Source: Halopseudomonas pachastrellae (lineage in GTDB: Bacteria; Pseudomonadota; Gammaproteobacteria; Pseudomonadales; Pseudomonadaceae). Taken from it: 41,336 bases of DNA. Both the position numbers and the translations under genes were made by a program. This document shows, piece after piece, positions 8,150-23,838 of the stretch (position 1 is the stretch's first letter; every line of letters starts with the position of its first letter). The stretch is from assembly GCF_900114765.1 (NCBI RefSeq), contig NZ_FOUD01000027.1, positions 1 through 41,336 on the forward strand. Reading direction: 5' to 3'. A model generated the notes under the pieces. That model was not told the DNA's origin, ran no database searches, and saw nothing but the letters and a program-made list of their open reading frames with translations.

Positions 8150-9232
8150 TCAAACCACGATAGCATTCGGATCGTGATAAACCGCTGACAACTCGTGCAC
8201 AGCCTCAATGAAGGCACCGGCGTGAGCCGGGTCGACCTCGGGCGTGATGCCGTGGCCCAGGTTGAATACATGGCCGCTGCCCTTGCCATAGCTGGCCAGA
8301 ATACGCGCGACCTCGGCGCGAATCGCCTCCGGCTTGGCGTACAGCACGGTCGGATCCATATTGCCTTGCAATGCAACCTTTGAACCAACCCGCGAACGCG
8401 CCACGCCGATATCCATGGTCCAGTCCAGACCCAGCGCGTCGGCACCGGCGTCGGCAATGCTTTCCAGCCACAGGCCACCATTTTTGGTGAACAGAATGAC
8501 CGGAATCTTGCGACCATCGTGTTCGCGGATCAGACCGGAGACGATCTTGCGCATGTAAGCCAGCGAGAACTTCTGGTAGGCGTCGGCAGACAGGTTGCCA
8601 CCCCAGGTATCAAAGATCTGCACTGCCTGGGCGCCGGCCTTGATCTGCCCGTTGAGGTAGCTGGTCACCGACTGAGCCAGCTTGTCGAGCAGCAGGTGCA
8701 TGGCTTCAGGCTGGTCATACAGCATGGCCTTGGTCTTGCGGAAATCCTTGGAGGAGCCGCCTTCAACCATGTAGGTTGCCAGCGTCCATGGGCTGCCGGA
8801 GAAGCCGATCAGCGGCACACGGCCGTTCAGCTCACGGCGAATGGTACGCACCGCATCCATCACGTAGCCCAGGTCCTGCTCCGGGTCCGGCACCGGCAGT
8901 GCCTCGATATCGGCTGCGGTATCGATCACCTTGCGAAAGCGCGGGCCCTCGCCGGTCTCAAAATACAGGCCCTGCCCCATGGCATCGGGAATGGTGAGGA
9001 TGTCGGAAAACAGAATGGCTGCATCCAGCGGGTAGCGATCCAGCGGCTGCAAGGTGACCTCGCAGGCCATCTCCGGATTCATGCACAGGCCCATGAAATC
9101 GCCGGCACGGGCCCGCGATGCCCGGTATTCAGGCAGATAGCGGCCGGCCTGACGCATCATCCACACCGGGGTGACATCCACAGGCTGACGTGCCAGTGCG
9201 CGCAGGAAACGGTCGTTCTTGAGTTCAGTCAT
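8150..9232 (-). CDS. hemE: Uroporphyrinogen decarboxylase
   Basis: 360 residues. The enzyme decarboxylates the four acetate side chains of uroporphyrinogen III to give coproporphyrinogen III in haem synthesis, without a cofactor. The N-terminal signature [16 protein letters not shown] and the second signature [17 protein letters not shown] are intact. The frame is open further upstream, to 9301, but the family begins with MT(E/A)[10 protein letters not shown], so ATG 9232 is preferred; ATG 9241, three codons upstream, is also possible. Neither has a strong Shine-Dalgarno. The gene follows gltD after a strong hairpin and may have its own promoter. Haem made here would also supply the cytochrome bd oxidase encoded at the other end of the window. 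Confidence 0.95.
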   Translation of the reverse strand: MTELKNDRFLRALARQPVDVTPVWMMRQAGRYLPEYRASRARAGDFMGLCMNPEMACEVTLQPLDRYPLDAAILFSDILTIPDAMGQGLYFETGEGPRFRKVIDTAADIEALPVPDPEQDLGYVMDAVRTIRRELNGRVPLIGFSGSPWTLATYMVEGGSSKDFRKTKAMLYDQPEAMHLLLDKLAQSVTSYLNGQIKAGAQAVQIFDTWGGNLSADAYQKFSLAYMRKIVSGLIREHDGRKIPVILFTKNGGLWLESIADAGADALGLDWTMDIGVARSRVGSKVALQGNMDPTVLYAKPEAIRAEVARILASYGKGSGHVFNLGHGITPEVDPAHAGAFIEAVHELSAVYHDPNAIVV

Positions 9233-9304
9233 GGGGCCCATCCAGTCAAAAAAGGTCAGCGGCCATTGTAGCGGCAATTGCGCATAAACATCAGGCCGCA
9301 AAGC

Positions 9305-9332
9305 AACAAGGGCGCCCGCAGGCGCCCTTGTT
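9305..9332 (-). terminator. Strong hairpin between gltD and hemE
   Basis: AACAAGGGCGCC-CGCA-GGCGCCCTTGTT is a perfect 12-bp stem with a 4-base loop, 26 bases after the gltD stop. The minus strand continues GCTTTGCGG, so the T-tract is poor. It probably ends or attenuates the gltBD transcript. Confidence 0.65.
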
Positions 9333-9358
9333 GGTAACAGACAGGCCGTGACCTGTTG

Positions 9359-10804
<1,446 letters not shown>

Positions 10805-10838
10805 TCACGTCACGCCACTGCCAGACTCATCAGGGCCG

Positions 10839-10860
10839 GCAGGCCGCCGCAGCGGCCTGC
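10839..10860 (-). other. Intercistronic hairpin between gltB and gltD
   Basis: GCAGGCCGC-CGCA-GCGGCCTGC is a perfect 9-bp stem with a 4-base loop in the 93-base gap, with no T-run. Probably an mRNA processing or stabilising structure rather than a terminator. Confidence 0.5.
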
Positions 10861-10870
10861 CTCGGGCGGC

Positions 10871-13800
10871 TTATTGTGGGTTCGCTCGGGTACTGGTCAG
10901 CAGCGCGCGCAGGCTCGCGGCCTTGGGCTTGACCAGCCAGAAGCGACGGATGTAGTCGTCCAGGTTGTCCAGCACCTCTGCACCCCAGGCACTACCGGTC
11001 TCGGTCACGTACTCGGCCAGCACCTGAGTCAGGTGGCTGCGGTACATTTCCATCGACTCGTTGCTGATACGGTGCAGCTCGACCAGCTCGTGATTGAGCT
11101 TGTCGAAGAAGGTGTTATCCATGTCCAGCACATAGGCAAAGCCACCGGTCATACCCGCACCGAAGTTGTGGCCAGTGCTGCCCAGTACGCAGACCATCCC
11201 GCCAGTCATGTACTCACAGCAGTGATCACCCGCGCCTTCGATGATGGCATGGGCGCCCGAGTTACGGACCGCGAAGCGCTCACCAGCGATACCGGCGGCG
11301 AACAGCTTGCCACCAGTGGCACCATACAGACAGGTGTTGCCGATGATCGAGGTCTGCTCGGAACGGAACGGGCTGCCCTTGGGCGGTACGATGGTCAGTT
11401 TGCCGCCAGTCATGCCCTTGCCGACGTAGTCGTTGGCGTCGCCTTCCAGGTACATGTGCAGGCCACCGGCGTTCCAAACACCGAAGCTCTGGCCGGCAGT
11501 ACCGGTCATGCGGAAGGTGATCGGCGCACTGACCATGCCCTGGTTACCGTGCACCTTGGCAATCTCGCCCGATACGCGGGCACCAATGGAACGGTCACAG
11601 TTGGTCAGCGACAGCTGGTACTCACCACCGGTGCGGCCATCGATGGCGGCACGCGCCATCTCCACCATCTTCTCGGCAGTCAGGCCCTTGTCGAACGGCT
11701 CGTTACGCGGCGACTCGCAGAACTGCGGTTTGTCAGCCGGCACCAGATCGCTGCCCAGCAGCGGGCGCAGATCCAGGTTCTGCTGCTTGCCGGTTGCACC
11801 CGGCAGGATGTCCAGCAGGTCGGTACGGCCGATCAGGTCCTGCAGGGTGCGCACACCCAGCTTGGCCAGCCACTCACGGGTTTCCATCGCGACGTAGGTG
11901 AAGAAGTTCATCACCATCTCGACGGTGCCGATGTAGTGGTTATCACGCAGATGCTCGTTCTGCGTTGCAACACCGGTCGCACAGTTGTTCAGGTGGCAGA
12001 TACGCAGGTATTTGCAACCCAGGGCAATCATCGGCGCGGTACCAAAGCCGAAGCTCTCGGCACCGAGAATGGCCGCCTTGATCACGTCCAGTCCGGTCTT
12101 CAGACCACCGTCGGTCTGCACGCGCACCTTGCCGCGCAGATCATTGCCGCGCAGGGTCTGATGGGCTTCAGACAGGCCCAGCTCCCAGGGCGAACCGGCA
12201 TAACGGATGGAGGTCAGCGGCGATGCGCCGGTACCACCGTCGTAGCCGGAAATGGTGATCAGGTCAGCGTAGGCCTTGGCCACGCCGGCAGCGATGGTGC
12301 CAACGCCCGGCTCGGAGACCAGCTTGACCGAGACCAGCGCCTGCGGGTTGACCTGCTTGAGGTCAAAGATCAGCTGCGACAGGTCTTCAATCGAGTAGAT
12401 GTCATGGTGCGGCGGCGGCGAAATCAGCGTGACACCCGGGACCGCGTAACGCAGACGGGCGATCAGCTCGTTCACCTTACCGCCAGGCAGCTGACCACCT
12501 TCACCGGGCTTGGCACCCTGGGCGACCTTGATCTGCAGCACGTCGGCGTTGACCAGGTACTCGGGCGTTACGCCAAAGCGACCGGAGGCGATCTGCTTGA
12601 TCTTGGAGGTACGCACAGTGCCGTAACGGGCCGGATCTTCACCGCCCTCACCGGAGTTGGAGCGCGCGCCCAGACGGTTCATCGCCTCGGCAATTGCCTC
12701 GTGCGCCTCGGGAGACAGAGCACCCAGGGAGATACCCGCCGAGTCGAAGCGCTTGAAGATGGACTCCAGCGGTTCAACGTCATCCAGCGAGATTGCCTGC
12801 TGGTCATCGCGCACCTTCAGCAGGTCACGCAGCGCAGCAACCGGGCGGCTGTTCACCAGCGCGGCGTATTCCTGATACTTGTCGTAGCTGTCGCCCTGCA
12901 CGGCGTCCTGCAGCGCGCGGACCACGTCCGGGTTGTAGGCATGGTACTCGCCGCCAAAGACAAACTTCAGCAAGCCACCCTGCTGGATGGACTTGCGCGG
13001 GTTCCAGGCTTCCTTGGCCAGCAGCGCCTGCTCGGCCTGCAGGTCCTCAAAGCGGGCACCCTGAATACGGCTGACAACACCGGTAAAGCAGACATCAACC
13101 ACTTCGTCTGCCAGACCGACCGCTTCAAACAGCTGGGCGCCACGGTAAGAAGCGATGGTGGAGATGCCCATCTTCGACAGGATCTTCAGCAGGCCCTTGG
13201 AAATGCCCTTGCGATAGTACTTGAAGGTCTCGAACAGGTCGCCGATCACCTCACCGGTACGGATCAGGTCACCCAGCACTTCGTAGGCCAGATACGGGTA
13301 AACCGCGGTCGCACCAAAGCCGATCAACACCGCATAGTGATGCGGGTCGCGGGTGGTAGCGGTTTCGACCAGGATGTTGCACTCCGAACGCAGACCAACC
13401 GCGGTCAGGTGGTGGTGCACCGCACCAACCGCCAGCGCCGCATGAACCGGCAGCTTGCCCTGCTCGATGGCACGGTCGCTGAGCACGATGATGGTCTTGC
13501 CTTCGCGCACGGCCGCTTCAGCTTGCGCGGTGATGTCCTTCACGGCATCGCCCAGCAGGGTGCCTTCTGCGACGTTCAGGTCAATCACGTGGCGCGCAAA
13601 ACCGGGACGCTCATCCAGGTTCATGATGGTGCGCCACTTGGCCGGCGAGATCACCGGCGAGCTGAGGATCGCGCGATTGGCGTGATCGGCAGTCTCTTCG
13701 AACACGTTGCGCTCGGCACCCAGACAGGTTTCCAGCGACATGACGATGGCTTCACGCAGCGGATCGATCGCCGGGTTGGTTACCTGGGCGAACTGCTGAC

Positions 13801-15322
13801 GGAAATAGTCGTAGACCGAGCGAACCCGACCAGACAGCACAGCCATCGGGGTGTCGTCACCCATGGAGCCGACCGCTTCCTGACCGTTCTCGGCCAGCGG
13901 ACGCAGCACCTGATCACGCTCCTCAAAGGTGACCTGGAACATTTTCATGTACTGCTTGAGCGCCTCGGCCGACAGGAAGTCAGCGCCGTGATCGCGGTCG
14001 TCCAGGGTCGCCTGAATACGCAGGGCGTTCTCTTTCAGCCACTTGCGGTAGGGGTGGCGAGACTTCAGACGATTGGCGACATCATCGGTATGCAGCACCT
14101 CGCCGGTCTGGGTGTCGACCGCCAGGATCTGACCCGGACCAACACGCCCCTTGCTGACCACATCCTCGGGCTGGTAGTCCCATACGCCGATTTCAGACGC
14201 CAGCGTGATGTAGCCGTTCTTGGTGATGACGTAACGCGCCGGGCGCAGGCCGTTACGGTCGAGCAGACAGACCGCGTAGCGACCTTCGGTCAGCACGATA
14301 CCGGCCGGGCCGTCCCAGGCCTCCATGTGCATGGAGTTGTATTCGTAGAACGCACGCAGGTCGGCGTCCATGGTTTCAACGTTCTGCCAGGCTGGCGGCA
14401 CGACCATGCGGATCGCGCGGAACAGGTCCATGCCACCACACAGCAGCAGCTCCAGCATGTTATCCATGCTGGAAGAGTCGGAGCCGGTGGTATTGACCAG
14501 CGGTGCCAGGCTGTCCAGATCGGGCATTAGGTCGTTGGTGAACTTGTTGCGACGCGCGTGAGCCCAGTTACGGTTGGCCGTGATGGTGTTGATTTCACCG
14601 TTGTGGGCAACCAGACGGAACGGCTGGGCGAGCGGCCACTTGGGCAGGGTGTTGGTGGAAAAGCGCTGATGGAACACGCTGATCGCGGTTTCCATGCGCT
14701 CGTCACCCAGATCTGGATAAAACTTGTCCAGATCCGCCGGCATCATCAAGCCTTTATAGGAGATGACCTTGTGCGACAGGCTGCAGACATAAAAGCTGCT
14801 GTCGGCCTGCATGGCAATTTCAGCCTTGCGGCGCACATAAAAGAGCTTCACACCGAACTGCTGCTCGTCCAGGCCCTCGCCAGAGACGAACACCTGCTCG
14901 ATACGCGGCAGGCTAGTGCGAGCAAGCGGCCCCAGCTTGGTCGGATCGACCGGCACCGGACGCCAGCCCAGGCCGGTCAGGCCCTGATCGGCCAGCGCAT
15001 CGGCGAAGGCCTGCTTGGCCGCGGCGGCAGCCGGTTCGTCAGTCCCCATGAACACCATGCCGACGGCGTACTGCTCTGGCAGCTCGACCGACAGGGTTTC
15101 ACGAGCGACCTCGCGCAGAAAGCGATCCGGCTTTTGAATGAGCAGGCCGCAACCGTCGCCGGTCTTGCCGTCAGCATTAATACCGCCACGGTGCGTCATG
15201 CAGGTGAGGGCTTCGATGGCCGTCTGCAGCAGGTGGTGACTGGGCTGGCCTTCCATGTGGGCAATCAAACCAAAGCCACAGTTATCCTTGAACTGATCAG
15301 GCTGGTATAGACCTGCTTTCAT
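10871..15322 (-). CDS. gltB: Glutamate synthase (NADPH), large subunit
   Basis: 1483 residues, the expected size. ATG 15322 ([18 protein letters not shown]) is preferred over the GTG two codons upstream because the GAGAG Shine-Dalgarno is correctly spaced from it. The protein is made with a short propeptide, and Cys15 in DNCGFG becomes the N-terminal nucleophile of the class II amidotransferase domain. After this come the central domain, the FMN-binding synthase domain with [12 protein letters not shown], and the 3Fe-4S site [12 protein letters not shown] (Cys1103, 1109, 1114). The C-terminal beta-helix domain carries repeated GxxGG turns. Ammonia released from glutamine is channelled to 2-oxoglutarate. 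A clear promoter and an attenuator-like hairpin lie upstream. Confidence 0.97.
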   Translation of the reverse strand: MKAGLYQPDQFKDNCGFGLIAHMEGQPSHHLLQTAIEALTCMTHRGGINADGKTGDGCGLLIQKPDRFLREVARETLSVELPEQYAVGMVFMGTDEPAAAAAKQAFADALADQGLTGLGWRPVPVDPTKLGPLARTSLPRIEQVFVSGEGLDEQQFGVKLFYVRRKAEIAMQADSSFYVCSLSHKVISYKGLMMPADLDKFYPDLGDERMETAISVFHQRFSTNTLPKWPLAQPFRLVAHNGEINTITANRNWAHARRNKFTNDLMPDLDSLAPLVNTTGSDSSSMDNMLELLLCGGMDLFRAIRMVVPPAWQNVETMDADLRAFYEYNSMHMEAWDGPAGIVLTEGRYAVCLLDRNGLRPARYVITKNGYITLASEIGVWDYQPEDVVSKGRVGPGQILAVDTQTGEVLHTDDVANRLKSRHPYRKWLKENALRIQATLDDRDHGADFLSAEALKQYMKMFQVTFEERDQVLRPLAENGQEAVGSMGDDTPMAVLSGRVRSVYDYFRQQFAQVTNPAIDPLREAIVMSLETCLGAERNVFEETADHANRAILSSPVISPAKWRTIMNLDERPGFARHVIDLNVAEGTLLGDAVKDITAQAEAAVREGKTIIVLSDRAIEQGKLPVHAALAVGAVHHHLTAVGLRSECNILVETATTRDPHHYAVLIGFGATAVYPYLAYEVLGDLIRTGEVIGDLFETFKYYRKGISKGLLKILSKMGISTIASYRGAQLFEAVGLADEVVDVCFTGVVSRIQGARFEDLQAEQALLAKEAWNPRKSIQQGGLLKFVFGGEYHAYNPDVVRALQDAVQGDSYDKYQEYAALVNSRPVAALRDLLKVRDDQQAISLDDVEPLESIFKRFDSAGISLGALSPEAHEAIAEAMNRLGARSNSGEGGEDPARYGTVRTSKIKQIASGRFGVTPEYLVNADVLQIKVAQGAKPGEGGQLPGGKVNELIARLRYAVPGVTLISPPPHHDIYSIEDLSQLIFDLKQVNPQALVSVKLVSEPGVGTIAAGVAKAYADLITISGYDGGTGASPLTSIRYAGSPWELGLSEAHQTLRGNDLRGKVRVQTDGGLKTGLDVIKAAILGAESFGFGTAPMIALGCKYLRICHLNNCATGVATQNEHLRDNHYIGTVEMVMNFFTYVAMETREWLAKLGVRTLQDLIGRTDLLDILPGATGKQQNLDLRPLLGSDLVPADKPQFCESPRNEPFDKGLTAEKMVEMARAAIDGRTGGEYQLSLTNCDRSIGARVSGEIAKVHGNQGMVSAPITFRMTGTAGQSFGVWNAGGLHMYLEGDANDYVGKGMTGGKLTIVPPKGSPFRSEQTSIIGNTCLYGATGGKLFAAGIAGERFAVRNSGAHAIIEGAGDHCCEYMTGGMVCVLGSTGHNFGAGMTGGFAYVLDMDNTFFDKLNHELVELHRISNESMEMYRSHLTQVLAEYVTETGSAWGAEVLDNLDDYIRRFWLVKPKAASLRALLTSTRANPQ

Positions 15323-15359
15323 AGGCACTCTCTCAAAAAGCTAATAAATTCAGGCACTT

Positions 15360-15388
15360 AAAAAACCAGACCACGGATAAATCTGGCT
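15360..15388 (-). terminator. Attenuator-like hairpin in the gltB leader
   Basis: On the minus strand AGCCAGA and TCTGGTT form a 7-bp stem (one G-T pair) with an 11-base loop, followed by an unbroken TTTTTT. It lies within the roughly 80-base leader between the predicted start near 15405 and the gltB ATG. It looks like a weak intrinsic terminator. No leader peptide was recognised. Confidence 0.45.
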
Positions 15389-15411
15389 CTGCGCCGGGCA
15401 AAAGGGGAGTA

Positions 15412-15440
15412 ATTGTACACAGCGCCAAGCACGCTCACAA
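15412..15440 (-). promoter_or_regulatory. gltB: Sigma-70 promoter of gltB
   Basis: On the minus strand, -35 TTGTGA (15435..15440) and -10 TACAAT (15412..15417) are separated by exactly 17 bases. They match the consensus at four and five positions. A T-rich minus-strand tract is absent, but an A-run lies just upstream of the -35. Confidence 0.7.
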
Positions 15441-15551
15441 TTTTTTTTGGCGCAATGATGCCGCTTGGGCGTATTCAAATGTCGTAAATCGGAAACTTTG
15501 TAGTCCGACTATAGCGCTACCGACAGGCATCGGCCACGCCTTTTTGGTCAG

Positions 15552-15575
15552 CAGGCCCGCCTAGCGGCGGGCCTG
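15552..15575 (-). terminator. Strong hairpin after the SPOR-domain gene
   Basis: CAGGCCCGCC-TAGC-GGCGGGCCTG is a perfect 10-bp stem five bases after the stop codon, with outer GTCA/TGAC bases adding to it. No T-run follows on the minus strand. It probably marks the end of the pil-aro operon by folding and 3'-end protection. Confidence 0.55.
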
Positions 15576-15580
15576 ACAGC

Positions 15581-17136
<1,556 letters not shown>

Positions 17137-17140
<4 letters not shown>

Positions 17141-18216
17141 TGTTCAAACCCCACAAGACACTGACGCAACGCATCAGCAGTAAATTCAGCCGTCACAACG
17201 GCCTCACCCATGCCGCGCAAGAGCACAAGGCGCAGCTGACCATCCAGCACCTTCTTGTCGACCGACATGAGACGTTCAAAATCAGCGGCAACCATGCCCT
17301 TGGGTGGTACCGTCGGCAGACCCGCCGCGCTGATCAGCGCAACACCGCGATCTCGCTCAGCGTCCGTAATCCAGCCGAGCCTGCAGGACAGGTCCAGGGC
17401 CATCGCCATGCCGGCGCCAACCGCTTCGCCGTGCAGCCAGCTGCCGTAGCCTTGATGCGCCTCGATAGCATGGCCAAAGGTGTGCCCCAGGTTCAGGATG
17501 GCGCGCACGCCGCCTTCGCGCTCATCGGCCGCGACCACCTCAGCTTTGATGGCGCAAGAGCGCTCAATCGCGTAGGTCACCAGCGCCGCGTCCAGCGCAC
17601 GCAACGCTGCCATGTTCTGCTCAAGCCAGGTCAGGAAATCCGCGTCCCGGATCAAACCGTATTTGACGATTTCAGCCAGCCCGGCGCTAACCTCGCGCTC
17701 GGGCAAAGTGCGCAGACTGTCGGTGTCGATCAGCACCGCCTTGGGCTGATAAAACGCACCTAGCATATTCTTGCCTGCCGGATGATTGATACCGGTCTTG
17801 CCGCCAACAGAAGAGTCGACCTGAGAAAGCAGCGTAGTCGGCACCTGAATAAAGTCCACGCCGCGCTGGTAGCACGCCGCAGCAAAGCCGGTCATGTCTC
17901 CGATAACACCGCCACCCAGCGCAATCAGGGTGGTGCGACGATCATGACGCTCGGCAAGCAGCGCATCAAACACCTGCTGCAGCGTTGACCAGTTCTTGTA
18001 GGCCTCGCCGGTCGGCAGCACTACGCTGGTCACGCGATAGCCGGACAACTTTTGCAGCAGCGACTCAAGATACAGGGGAGCAACGGTATCGTCGGTAACG
18101 ACACAGACTTGGCGACCGGCGATATGACGCTGCAGCAAGGCCTCGTCAGAAAGAATGCCGGCACCGATATAGATAGGATAACTGCGATCAGCCAGATCGA
18201 CTTTAAGACACTGCAT
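17137..18216 (-). CDS. aroB: 3-dehydroquinate synthase
   Basis: 359 residues. It converts DAHP to 3-dehydroquinate, the second step of the shikimate pathway, using NAD and a divalent metal. [16 protein letters not shown] is the NAD-binding glycine-rich motif. [31 protein letters not shown] and [11 protein letters not shown] hold the metal and substrate residues, including Glu of AEIVK and His of GHTFGHAIE. The open frame extends upstream to 18387, but ATG 18216 ([18 protein letters not shown]) has GGGGAG seven bases upstream and matches the family start. It follows aroK after 67 bases and overlaps the next gene by the ATGA quartet. Confidence 0.96.
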
Positions 18217-18283
18217 CAGGACACTCCCCGTTTTAAGCGGGCACAGCATACAACAGTCACCTGAGACCCGGATATATGGCGAC

Positions 18284-18793
18284 TCAGTCTTCCTGAAGCT
18301 TGCCAAGAATGGTATTGACCACGACCTTGGGGCCGCGCTGATCGGTCTCGATAATAAGGTCGGCGATTTCACGATACAGCGGGTCACGCCGTGCCATCAG
18401 GTCACGAAGCACCGCTTCAGGGTCAGCGGTTTGCAAGAGGGGGCGCTGGCGGTCTTTTGCGGTACGCTGAAGCTGCTGCTCCACGCTGGTACACAGATAA
18501 ACCACCAGGCCATTTGCTGTCAGAGCAGCCCGGTTCGCCGGGCGCATGACCACACCACCGCCGGTAGCAAGCACAATGCCGCGTTCCTCAACCAGCTCAG
18601 CGATCATAGCCTCCTCTCGTTGCCGGAAACCCTCTTCCCCCTCAACATCAAAAATCCAGGGGATATCGGCACCCGTACGGACCTCAATCTCGCGATCGGA
18701 GTCCTTGAAAGGAAATTTCAGCTCTTTGGCAAGCAAACGCCCGATGGTGCTTTTTCCAGCTCCCATCGGGCCAATTAGAAAAACGTTACGCAA
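18284..18793 (-). CDS. aroK: Shikimate kinase
   Basis: 169 residues. It phosphorylates shikimate with ATP. The P-loop is GPMGAGKST (8-16); Asp33 in KDSDREIE, Arg57 in GFRQRE and the Gly triplet in ATGGG (about 78-80) are the shikimate-binding residues. The start is a TTG at 18793, five bases after the pilQ stop; the Shine-Dalgarno AGG lies in the last codons of pilQ, which suggests translational coupling. No ATG gives the correct N-terminus [13 protein letters not shown]. The unusual start may keep expression lower than that of the pilus genes. Confidence 0.95.
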   Translation of the reverse strand: MRNVFLIGPMGAGKSTIGRLLAKELKFPFKDSDREIEVRTGADIPWIFDVEGEEGFRQREEAMIAELVEERGIVLATGGGVVMRPANRAALTANGLVVYLCTSVEQQLQRTAKDRQRPLLQTADPEAVLRDLMARRDPLYREIADLIIETDQRGPKVVVNTILGKLQED

Positions 18794-18798
18794 CAGAC

Positions 18799-20970
18799 TT
18801 ACCTGGCAAGCGTAATAGCTCCGTTATTGATGATGCGCGGCGTCAGGAAGATCAGCAGCTCGTTCTTGGTTTCCGAATTAATATCGCGACGGAAAGCCTT
18901 GCCAAGAATCGGCAGGTCACCAAGGAACGGCACCTTCTCTTGAGCACTCTGCGACTCACTTGAGAACACGCCACCAATTACGATTGTTTCACCATCTGCA
19001 ACCAGGATGTTCGCGTTGACCTCATTCTTGCGAATCGTCGGCACACCATTTACCTCGTTGGTGAAGTCCGGCTCATCCTTGGTGACGATGACCTCCATGA
19101 TAACCTGGTTATCCGGAGTGATCTGCGGGGTCACTTCCAGGGAGAGCACAGCCTCTGCGAACGCAGTAGTGGTTGCACCGCTGGAGCTGGCTTCCTGATA
19201 GGGAATCTCGGAGCCCTTCAGAATCTTCGCGGTTTCCTTGTCAGAGGTAACGACCTTTGGCTGGGAAATAATCTCACCGTTTCCAGTGCTTTCCATGGCT
19301 GACAGCTGCAGATCCAGAATGGTGTTATCGGTGATAAAGCCGATACCAATACCCGAGGTTGCACCATCCACACCCATGTCTATAAAGGGGGAGTTCACCG
19401 GACGCTCTGCAATCCCATAGAACCCGCCAGTGCTGGTTCCGTCAGGCAAGAAATCTGGAGCCTCGCCAATACTGGTCTCGCCGTCTTTCCCGAAAGCAGA
19501 GAAGTTGCCACCCAAGTTCAAATTACCACCCCAACGCACCCCCAACGCCTTATCAAAGCCAACATTGGCCTCAACAATACGCGCTTCAATCATCACCTGA
19601 CGCACAGGGATGTCCAGCTGGGTAACGATTCGACGCAGCTCGTCGAGCTTATCCTGGGTTTCCAAAGCAATGATACTGTTGGTGCGCTCGTCGACGGTTA
19701 ACGACCCGCGCTGACTATCAGCATCGGCAGAGGTTACCGACGCGAACAGCTGAGCAATGTCGCTTGCCTTGGCGTAGTTAACCTGAATCAGCTCACGACG
19801 AAGCGGGGCCAGTTCGGCAATCTGCTTCTGTGATTCCAGCTCCTGACGCTCGCGGGCAGCAATTTCCTCTGCTGGAGCGACCAGCAGCACGTTGCCAATC
19901 TGGCGCTTATCCAGACCCTTAGTCTTCAGTACCAGATCCAGCGCCTGATCCCACGGCACGTTCTGCAGGCGCAGCGTGATGCTACCTTGAACGGTATCAC
20001 TGGCAACCAGGTTCAGGTCCGTGAAGTCGGCAATCAACTGCAGCACCGAACGCACTTCAATATCCTGGAAGTTCAGCGACAGCTTCTCGCCGGAGTAAGT
20101 AAATGCATCGGCACGACGCTGCTCGACTTCTGCGCGCGTCAGCGGCTTGAAGCTGACGGTCAGACGGTCGTCAGCCTGGTAGACCAGATGCTCATAGCTA
20201 CCAGTAGGCTCGATGACGATGGTCGCGTTGTTACCACTGCCGGTAGCATTGACGAAGTTGACCGGCGTTGCGAAATCTTTGACGTCGAGCTGGACACGCA
20301 GCTCATCAGGCAGACGCGTGTTGGGGAAGTTCAGGCGGACGCGCCCTCCCTGTTCCTCAACATCCACCTTGATACCGGGGTCACTCAGATCAACGATTAC
20401 GTTACCGGATCCGTCTGTCCCACGCTGAAAGTCAAGGCTGCTGATGGCACGGCCACCGGCTGCAACCGCACCGGAAACAGCAGGCTCGTCAGTGGCGCGC
20501 CAGTTGGTGTTACTAGCAACCGGCGTCGGCGCCGGGGCAGCGGCCTGAGCAGCAGCTTCAGCACCCACAGTGACATAGAGGTCATTACCCTGGACGCGTG
20601 TGCTGTAAGGTGCCAGCGACGTCAGGTTGATGATGAGGCGCGTTCGATCAGCTGCCTCGACGACGGTAACGCTGCGCGCATTACCAAGTCCAAGCTCACG
20701 AGAACGCTCACCTAGCTTGTTCTGCACACCGGGAAGATCAAGCGCAATCCGAGCAGGCTGATCAATGGTATAACCTTTAGGAGCAGCGCTGACCGGCTCA
20801 TCGAAGGTCAACTTCAGCTCGACGCGGTCGCCCGGCAACGAGGCCACATCCATATTTTGCAGGTCGGCAGCCAAGGCTAGCGGGCTCAGCAGCGACATCA
20901 GCGCCGCGAGCGGAAGTTTTCTGGTCAGAAGCATTTTTTTGCGGTCCACGCGTGACTGTTTGCAGTTCAT
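18799..20970 (-). CDS. pilQ: Type IV pilus secretin
   Basis: 723 residues. It forms the outer-membrane ring through which the type IV pilus passes. A basic N-terminus and hydrophobic stretch end at LALA-ADLQ, a likely signal peptidase I site near residue 34. Two AMIN domains follow (about 40-150 and 170-270, thought to bind peptidoglycan), then a short STN-type domain (about 295-360), an N1-type domain (about 385-460) and the secretin core (about 470-715) with [15 protein letters not shown] near the end. The ATG at 20970 has GGGAGAG five bases upstream. It is the fifth gene of the pilMNOPQ set, 20 bases after pilP. Confidence 0.97.
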   Translation of the reverse strand: MNCKQSRVDRKKMLLTRKLPLAALMSLLSPLALAADLQNMDVASLPGDRVELKLTFDEPVSAAPKGYTIDQPARIALDLPGVQNKLGERSRELGLGNARSVTVVEAADRTRLIINLTSLAPYSTRVQGNDLYVTVGAEAAAQAAAPAPTPVASNTNWRATDEPAVSGAVAAGGRAISSLDFQRGTDGSGNVIVDLSDPGIKVDVEEQGGRVRLNFPNTRLPDELRVQLDVKDFATPVNFVNATGSGNNATIVIEPTGSYEHLVYQADDRLTVSFKPLTRAEVEQRRADAFTYSGEKLSLNFQDIEVRSVLQLIADFTDLNLVASDTVQGSITLRLQNVPWDQALDLVLKTKGLDKRQIGNVLLVAPAEEIAARERQELESQKQIAELAPLRRELIQVNYAKASDIAQLFASVTSADADSQRGSLTVDERTNSIIALETQDKLDELRRIVTQLDIPVRQVMIEARIVEANVGFDKALGVRWGGNLNLGGNFSAFGKDGETSIGEAPDFLPDGTSTGGFYGIAERPVNSPFIDMGVDGATSGIGIGFITDNTILDLQLSAMESTGNGEIISQPKVVTSDKETAKILKGSEIPYQEASSSGATTTAFAEAVLSLEVTPQITPDNQVIMEVIVTKDEPDFTNEVNGVPTIRKNEVNANILVADGETIVIGGVFSSESQSAQEKVPFLGDLPILGKAFRRDINSETKNELLIFLTPRIINNGAITLAR

Positions 20971-20990
20971 GTTATCTCTCCCTGGTTGTC

Positions 20991-21521
20991 CTACCCGCGC
21001 TCAGCGAGGCTGAGGGTACGCGGACGCTCCAACCACCCGCCTTCACCATCCGGCACGATTTCCACTACATCGACGCGATTTTCTTCAATACCGGTAACCC
21101 GTCCATGGTTGCGTCCCAAATAATCGCCTACATGAACACGGTGGACGCTGCCAGCACCCTGAATCAGTGCCTGCATTCCACTCGCATTACTCAGAGTGCC
21201 AACCATCTCGAAGCTTTCGATGTTGAAGCCTTCAAGGAACTGTTTGACCCGGTTCTCGTCCGGCTTGATATCCTGAGATCCTTTTTGCCGCTGACTAAGA
21301 TCAATCTTGATCGGAGGCTGAAACGGGCTGCGCAAGGAGGAGGCGCTGTAGGTAAAAGCCTCATAAGGCTCAAACCGAGGCAGAGGTTCAATTGTGCCCG
21401 AAGGGCGCGCTCTGGTTTCATCCATAAATCGCTGCAAGTCAGCGAACTCACCACCACTGCAACCGACCGTCAAAAGGGAGGCCGCGACAACACCCAAAAA
21501 CCTGGGGCTCATTACGCTCAT
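20991..21521 (-). CDS. pilP: Type IV pilus inner-membrane lipoprotein
   Basis: 176 residues. PilP links the PilNO inner-membrane pair to the PilQ secretin across the periplasm. The N-terminus has a lipoprotein signal with the lipobox LTVGC, so Cys21 is the lipidation site after signal peptidase II cleavage. A proline-rich linker leads to the C-terminal beta-sandwich (about 95-170), which includes GTLSNASGMQALIQ and HVGDYLGRNHGRV. The ATG overlaps the pilO stop in ATGA; an internal ATG three codons downstream is a possible alternative. Confidence 0.95.
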   Translation of the reverse strand: MSVMSPRFLGVVAASLLTVGCSGGEFADLQRFMDETRARPSGTIEPLPRFEPYEAFTYSASSLRSPFQPPIKIDLSQRQKGSQDIKPDENRVKQFLEGFNIESFEMVGTLSNASGMQALIQGAGSVHRVHVGDYLGRNHGRVTGIEENRVDVVEIVPDGEGGWLERPRTLSLAERG

Positions 21522-22147
21522 TGCTGCCCCTCCTCTGCCGCATCATTATAGCGATAGGTTTTCGCGATAATTTCCATCGCGAGCAGATCAGGATTATTCT
21601 CGCTGACCGGCTCAATGCCAAAATCGCCAAGAGTCACAATGCGAGGCAGGCCAGCAACACTGCTCACGAAAGTGGCTAGATCGTGATAGCTACCGCGGAC
21701 GTTAATCTGAATCGGCAGTTCAACATAAAACTGTTGCGCCACCTCGGGCTGCAGAGTGATGGACTCGAACTCCAAACCGCTGTTAAGCCCCATCTGGGTG
21801 ATATCTTCTAGCAGGCCCGGGACCTCGCTATCCTTTGGAAGCTGTTTCAGCAGGCCGCTGAAACGCTCCTCAATCTCTTCCAGCTGCTCTCGATAAGCTT
21901 CCAGGTTTGCCGCACGAAAGGACTTGTCTTGAAACTCCTTACGCAATTCAACTTCCTGCTGCTCAGCTCGCTCAAGGTTCACCCTGAGATCCTTGAGATG
22001 GAACTGATACCCCAGAACAGCAAGCACGACAAAAACAACCGCACACACAATGACCTTTAGCGCTGCTGGCCAAGAACCAATGTTGTTGAAATCCAGGTCA
22101 TCCGCCTGAACTTTCTTCAAACTTTCCATTTGTTGAGCGAAACTCAT
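21518..22147 (-). CDS. pilO: Type IV pilus alignment protein PilO
   Basis: 209 residues. PilO is a bitopic inner-membrane protein that pairs with PilN and positions the pilus motor and secretin. A short cytoplasmic N-terminus is followed by one membrane helix (about 28-48), a long coiled coil (about 52-102) and a ferredoxin-like periplasmic domain (about 108-200). The start overlaps pilN and the end overlaps pilP, each by four bases, as is usual for a stoichiometric complex. Confidence 0.95.
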   Translation of the reverse strand: MSFAQQMESLKKVQADDLDFNNIGSWPAALKVIVCAVVFVVLAVLGYQFHLKDLRVNLERAEQQEVELRKEFQDKSFRAANLEAYREQLEEIEERFSGLLKQLPKDSEVPGLLEDITQMGLNSGLEFESITLQPEVAQQFYVELPIQINVRGSYHDLATFVSSVAGLPRIVTLGDFGIEPVSENNPDLLAMEIIAKTYRYNDAAEEGQQ

Positions 22148-22721
22148 GGCTGCTGTTCTCCCTCAGCGGCACCAGCACGCGGCGCGGTCTGTTTGACGGT
22201 CAGCTCGAACACATTAGCCTGGTCGAGCGCGCCAGACGTCACCGCTTTCACCGCCGTCAGATTGGGTGCGGTCAGCCACTCAGAGCCGTCCATCTGACGC
22301 ATCAGATTCGACACTCGGCTATTCGATTCAGCGCCACCCTTGACCGACAATTCCGCCCCCTTCATCGCCAATTCGGTGAAATACACTCCGTCGGGCAACG
22401 TACGCGCAAGCTCATCAAACACTCGCACAATAATCGGACGCTTACCCTGCAGATCCTCGATAATTTTCATACGATCAAGCAGTTGAGCTCGGCGCGCCTG
22501 CAGCTCCTCGATCTCCTTGATTCGAGCATCCAGCAGAGTGATTTCCTTCTTCAGGAAAGCATTTCGCTCATTCTGATGGTCAATTCGTCCGTTGATGTAG
22601 CGGTCACCCAAAAAGACCAGCGCCCCTGCAAACAGGACAACCAGTGCCAGAATCGTCAGGAATTCCTTTTTTCGTTCTTCCCTTAGCTGCTCGCGCCAAG
22701 GCAACAGGTTAATGCGAGCCA

Positions 22722-22722
<1 letters not shown>
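22144..22722 (-). CDS. pilN: Type IV pilus alignment protein PilN
   Basis: 192 residues. The N-terminal INLLPWR (4-10) is the conserved peptide that sits in the groove of PilM. One membrane helix (about 21-39) and a coiled coil (about 45-85) precede the periplasmic ferredoxin-like domain that pairs with PilO. The ATG shares one base with the pilM stop (TGATG) and the stop overlaps pilO by four bases. Confidence 0.95.
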
Positions 22723-23813
<1,091 letters not shown>

Positions 23814-23838
23814 TTACGGACGGTTTGTGTTTTCCTAC

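Noticed and set aside
9233..9301. N-terminal extension of hemE
   Set aside because: The family starts at the [10 protein letters not shown] segment; the extra residues have no counterpart and no ribosome site.
10874..14530. A 1218-codon open frame antisense to gltB
   Set aside because: It mirrors the gltB codon pattern in GC-rich DNA, has no recognisable domain and has no ribosome site of note.
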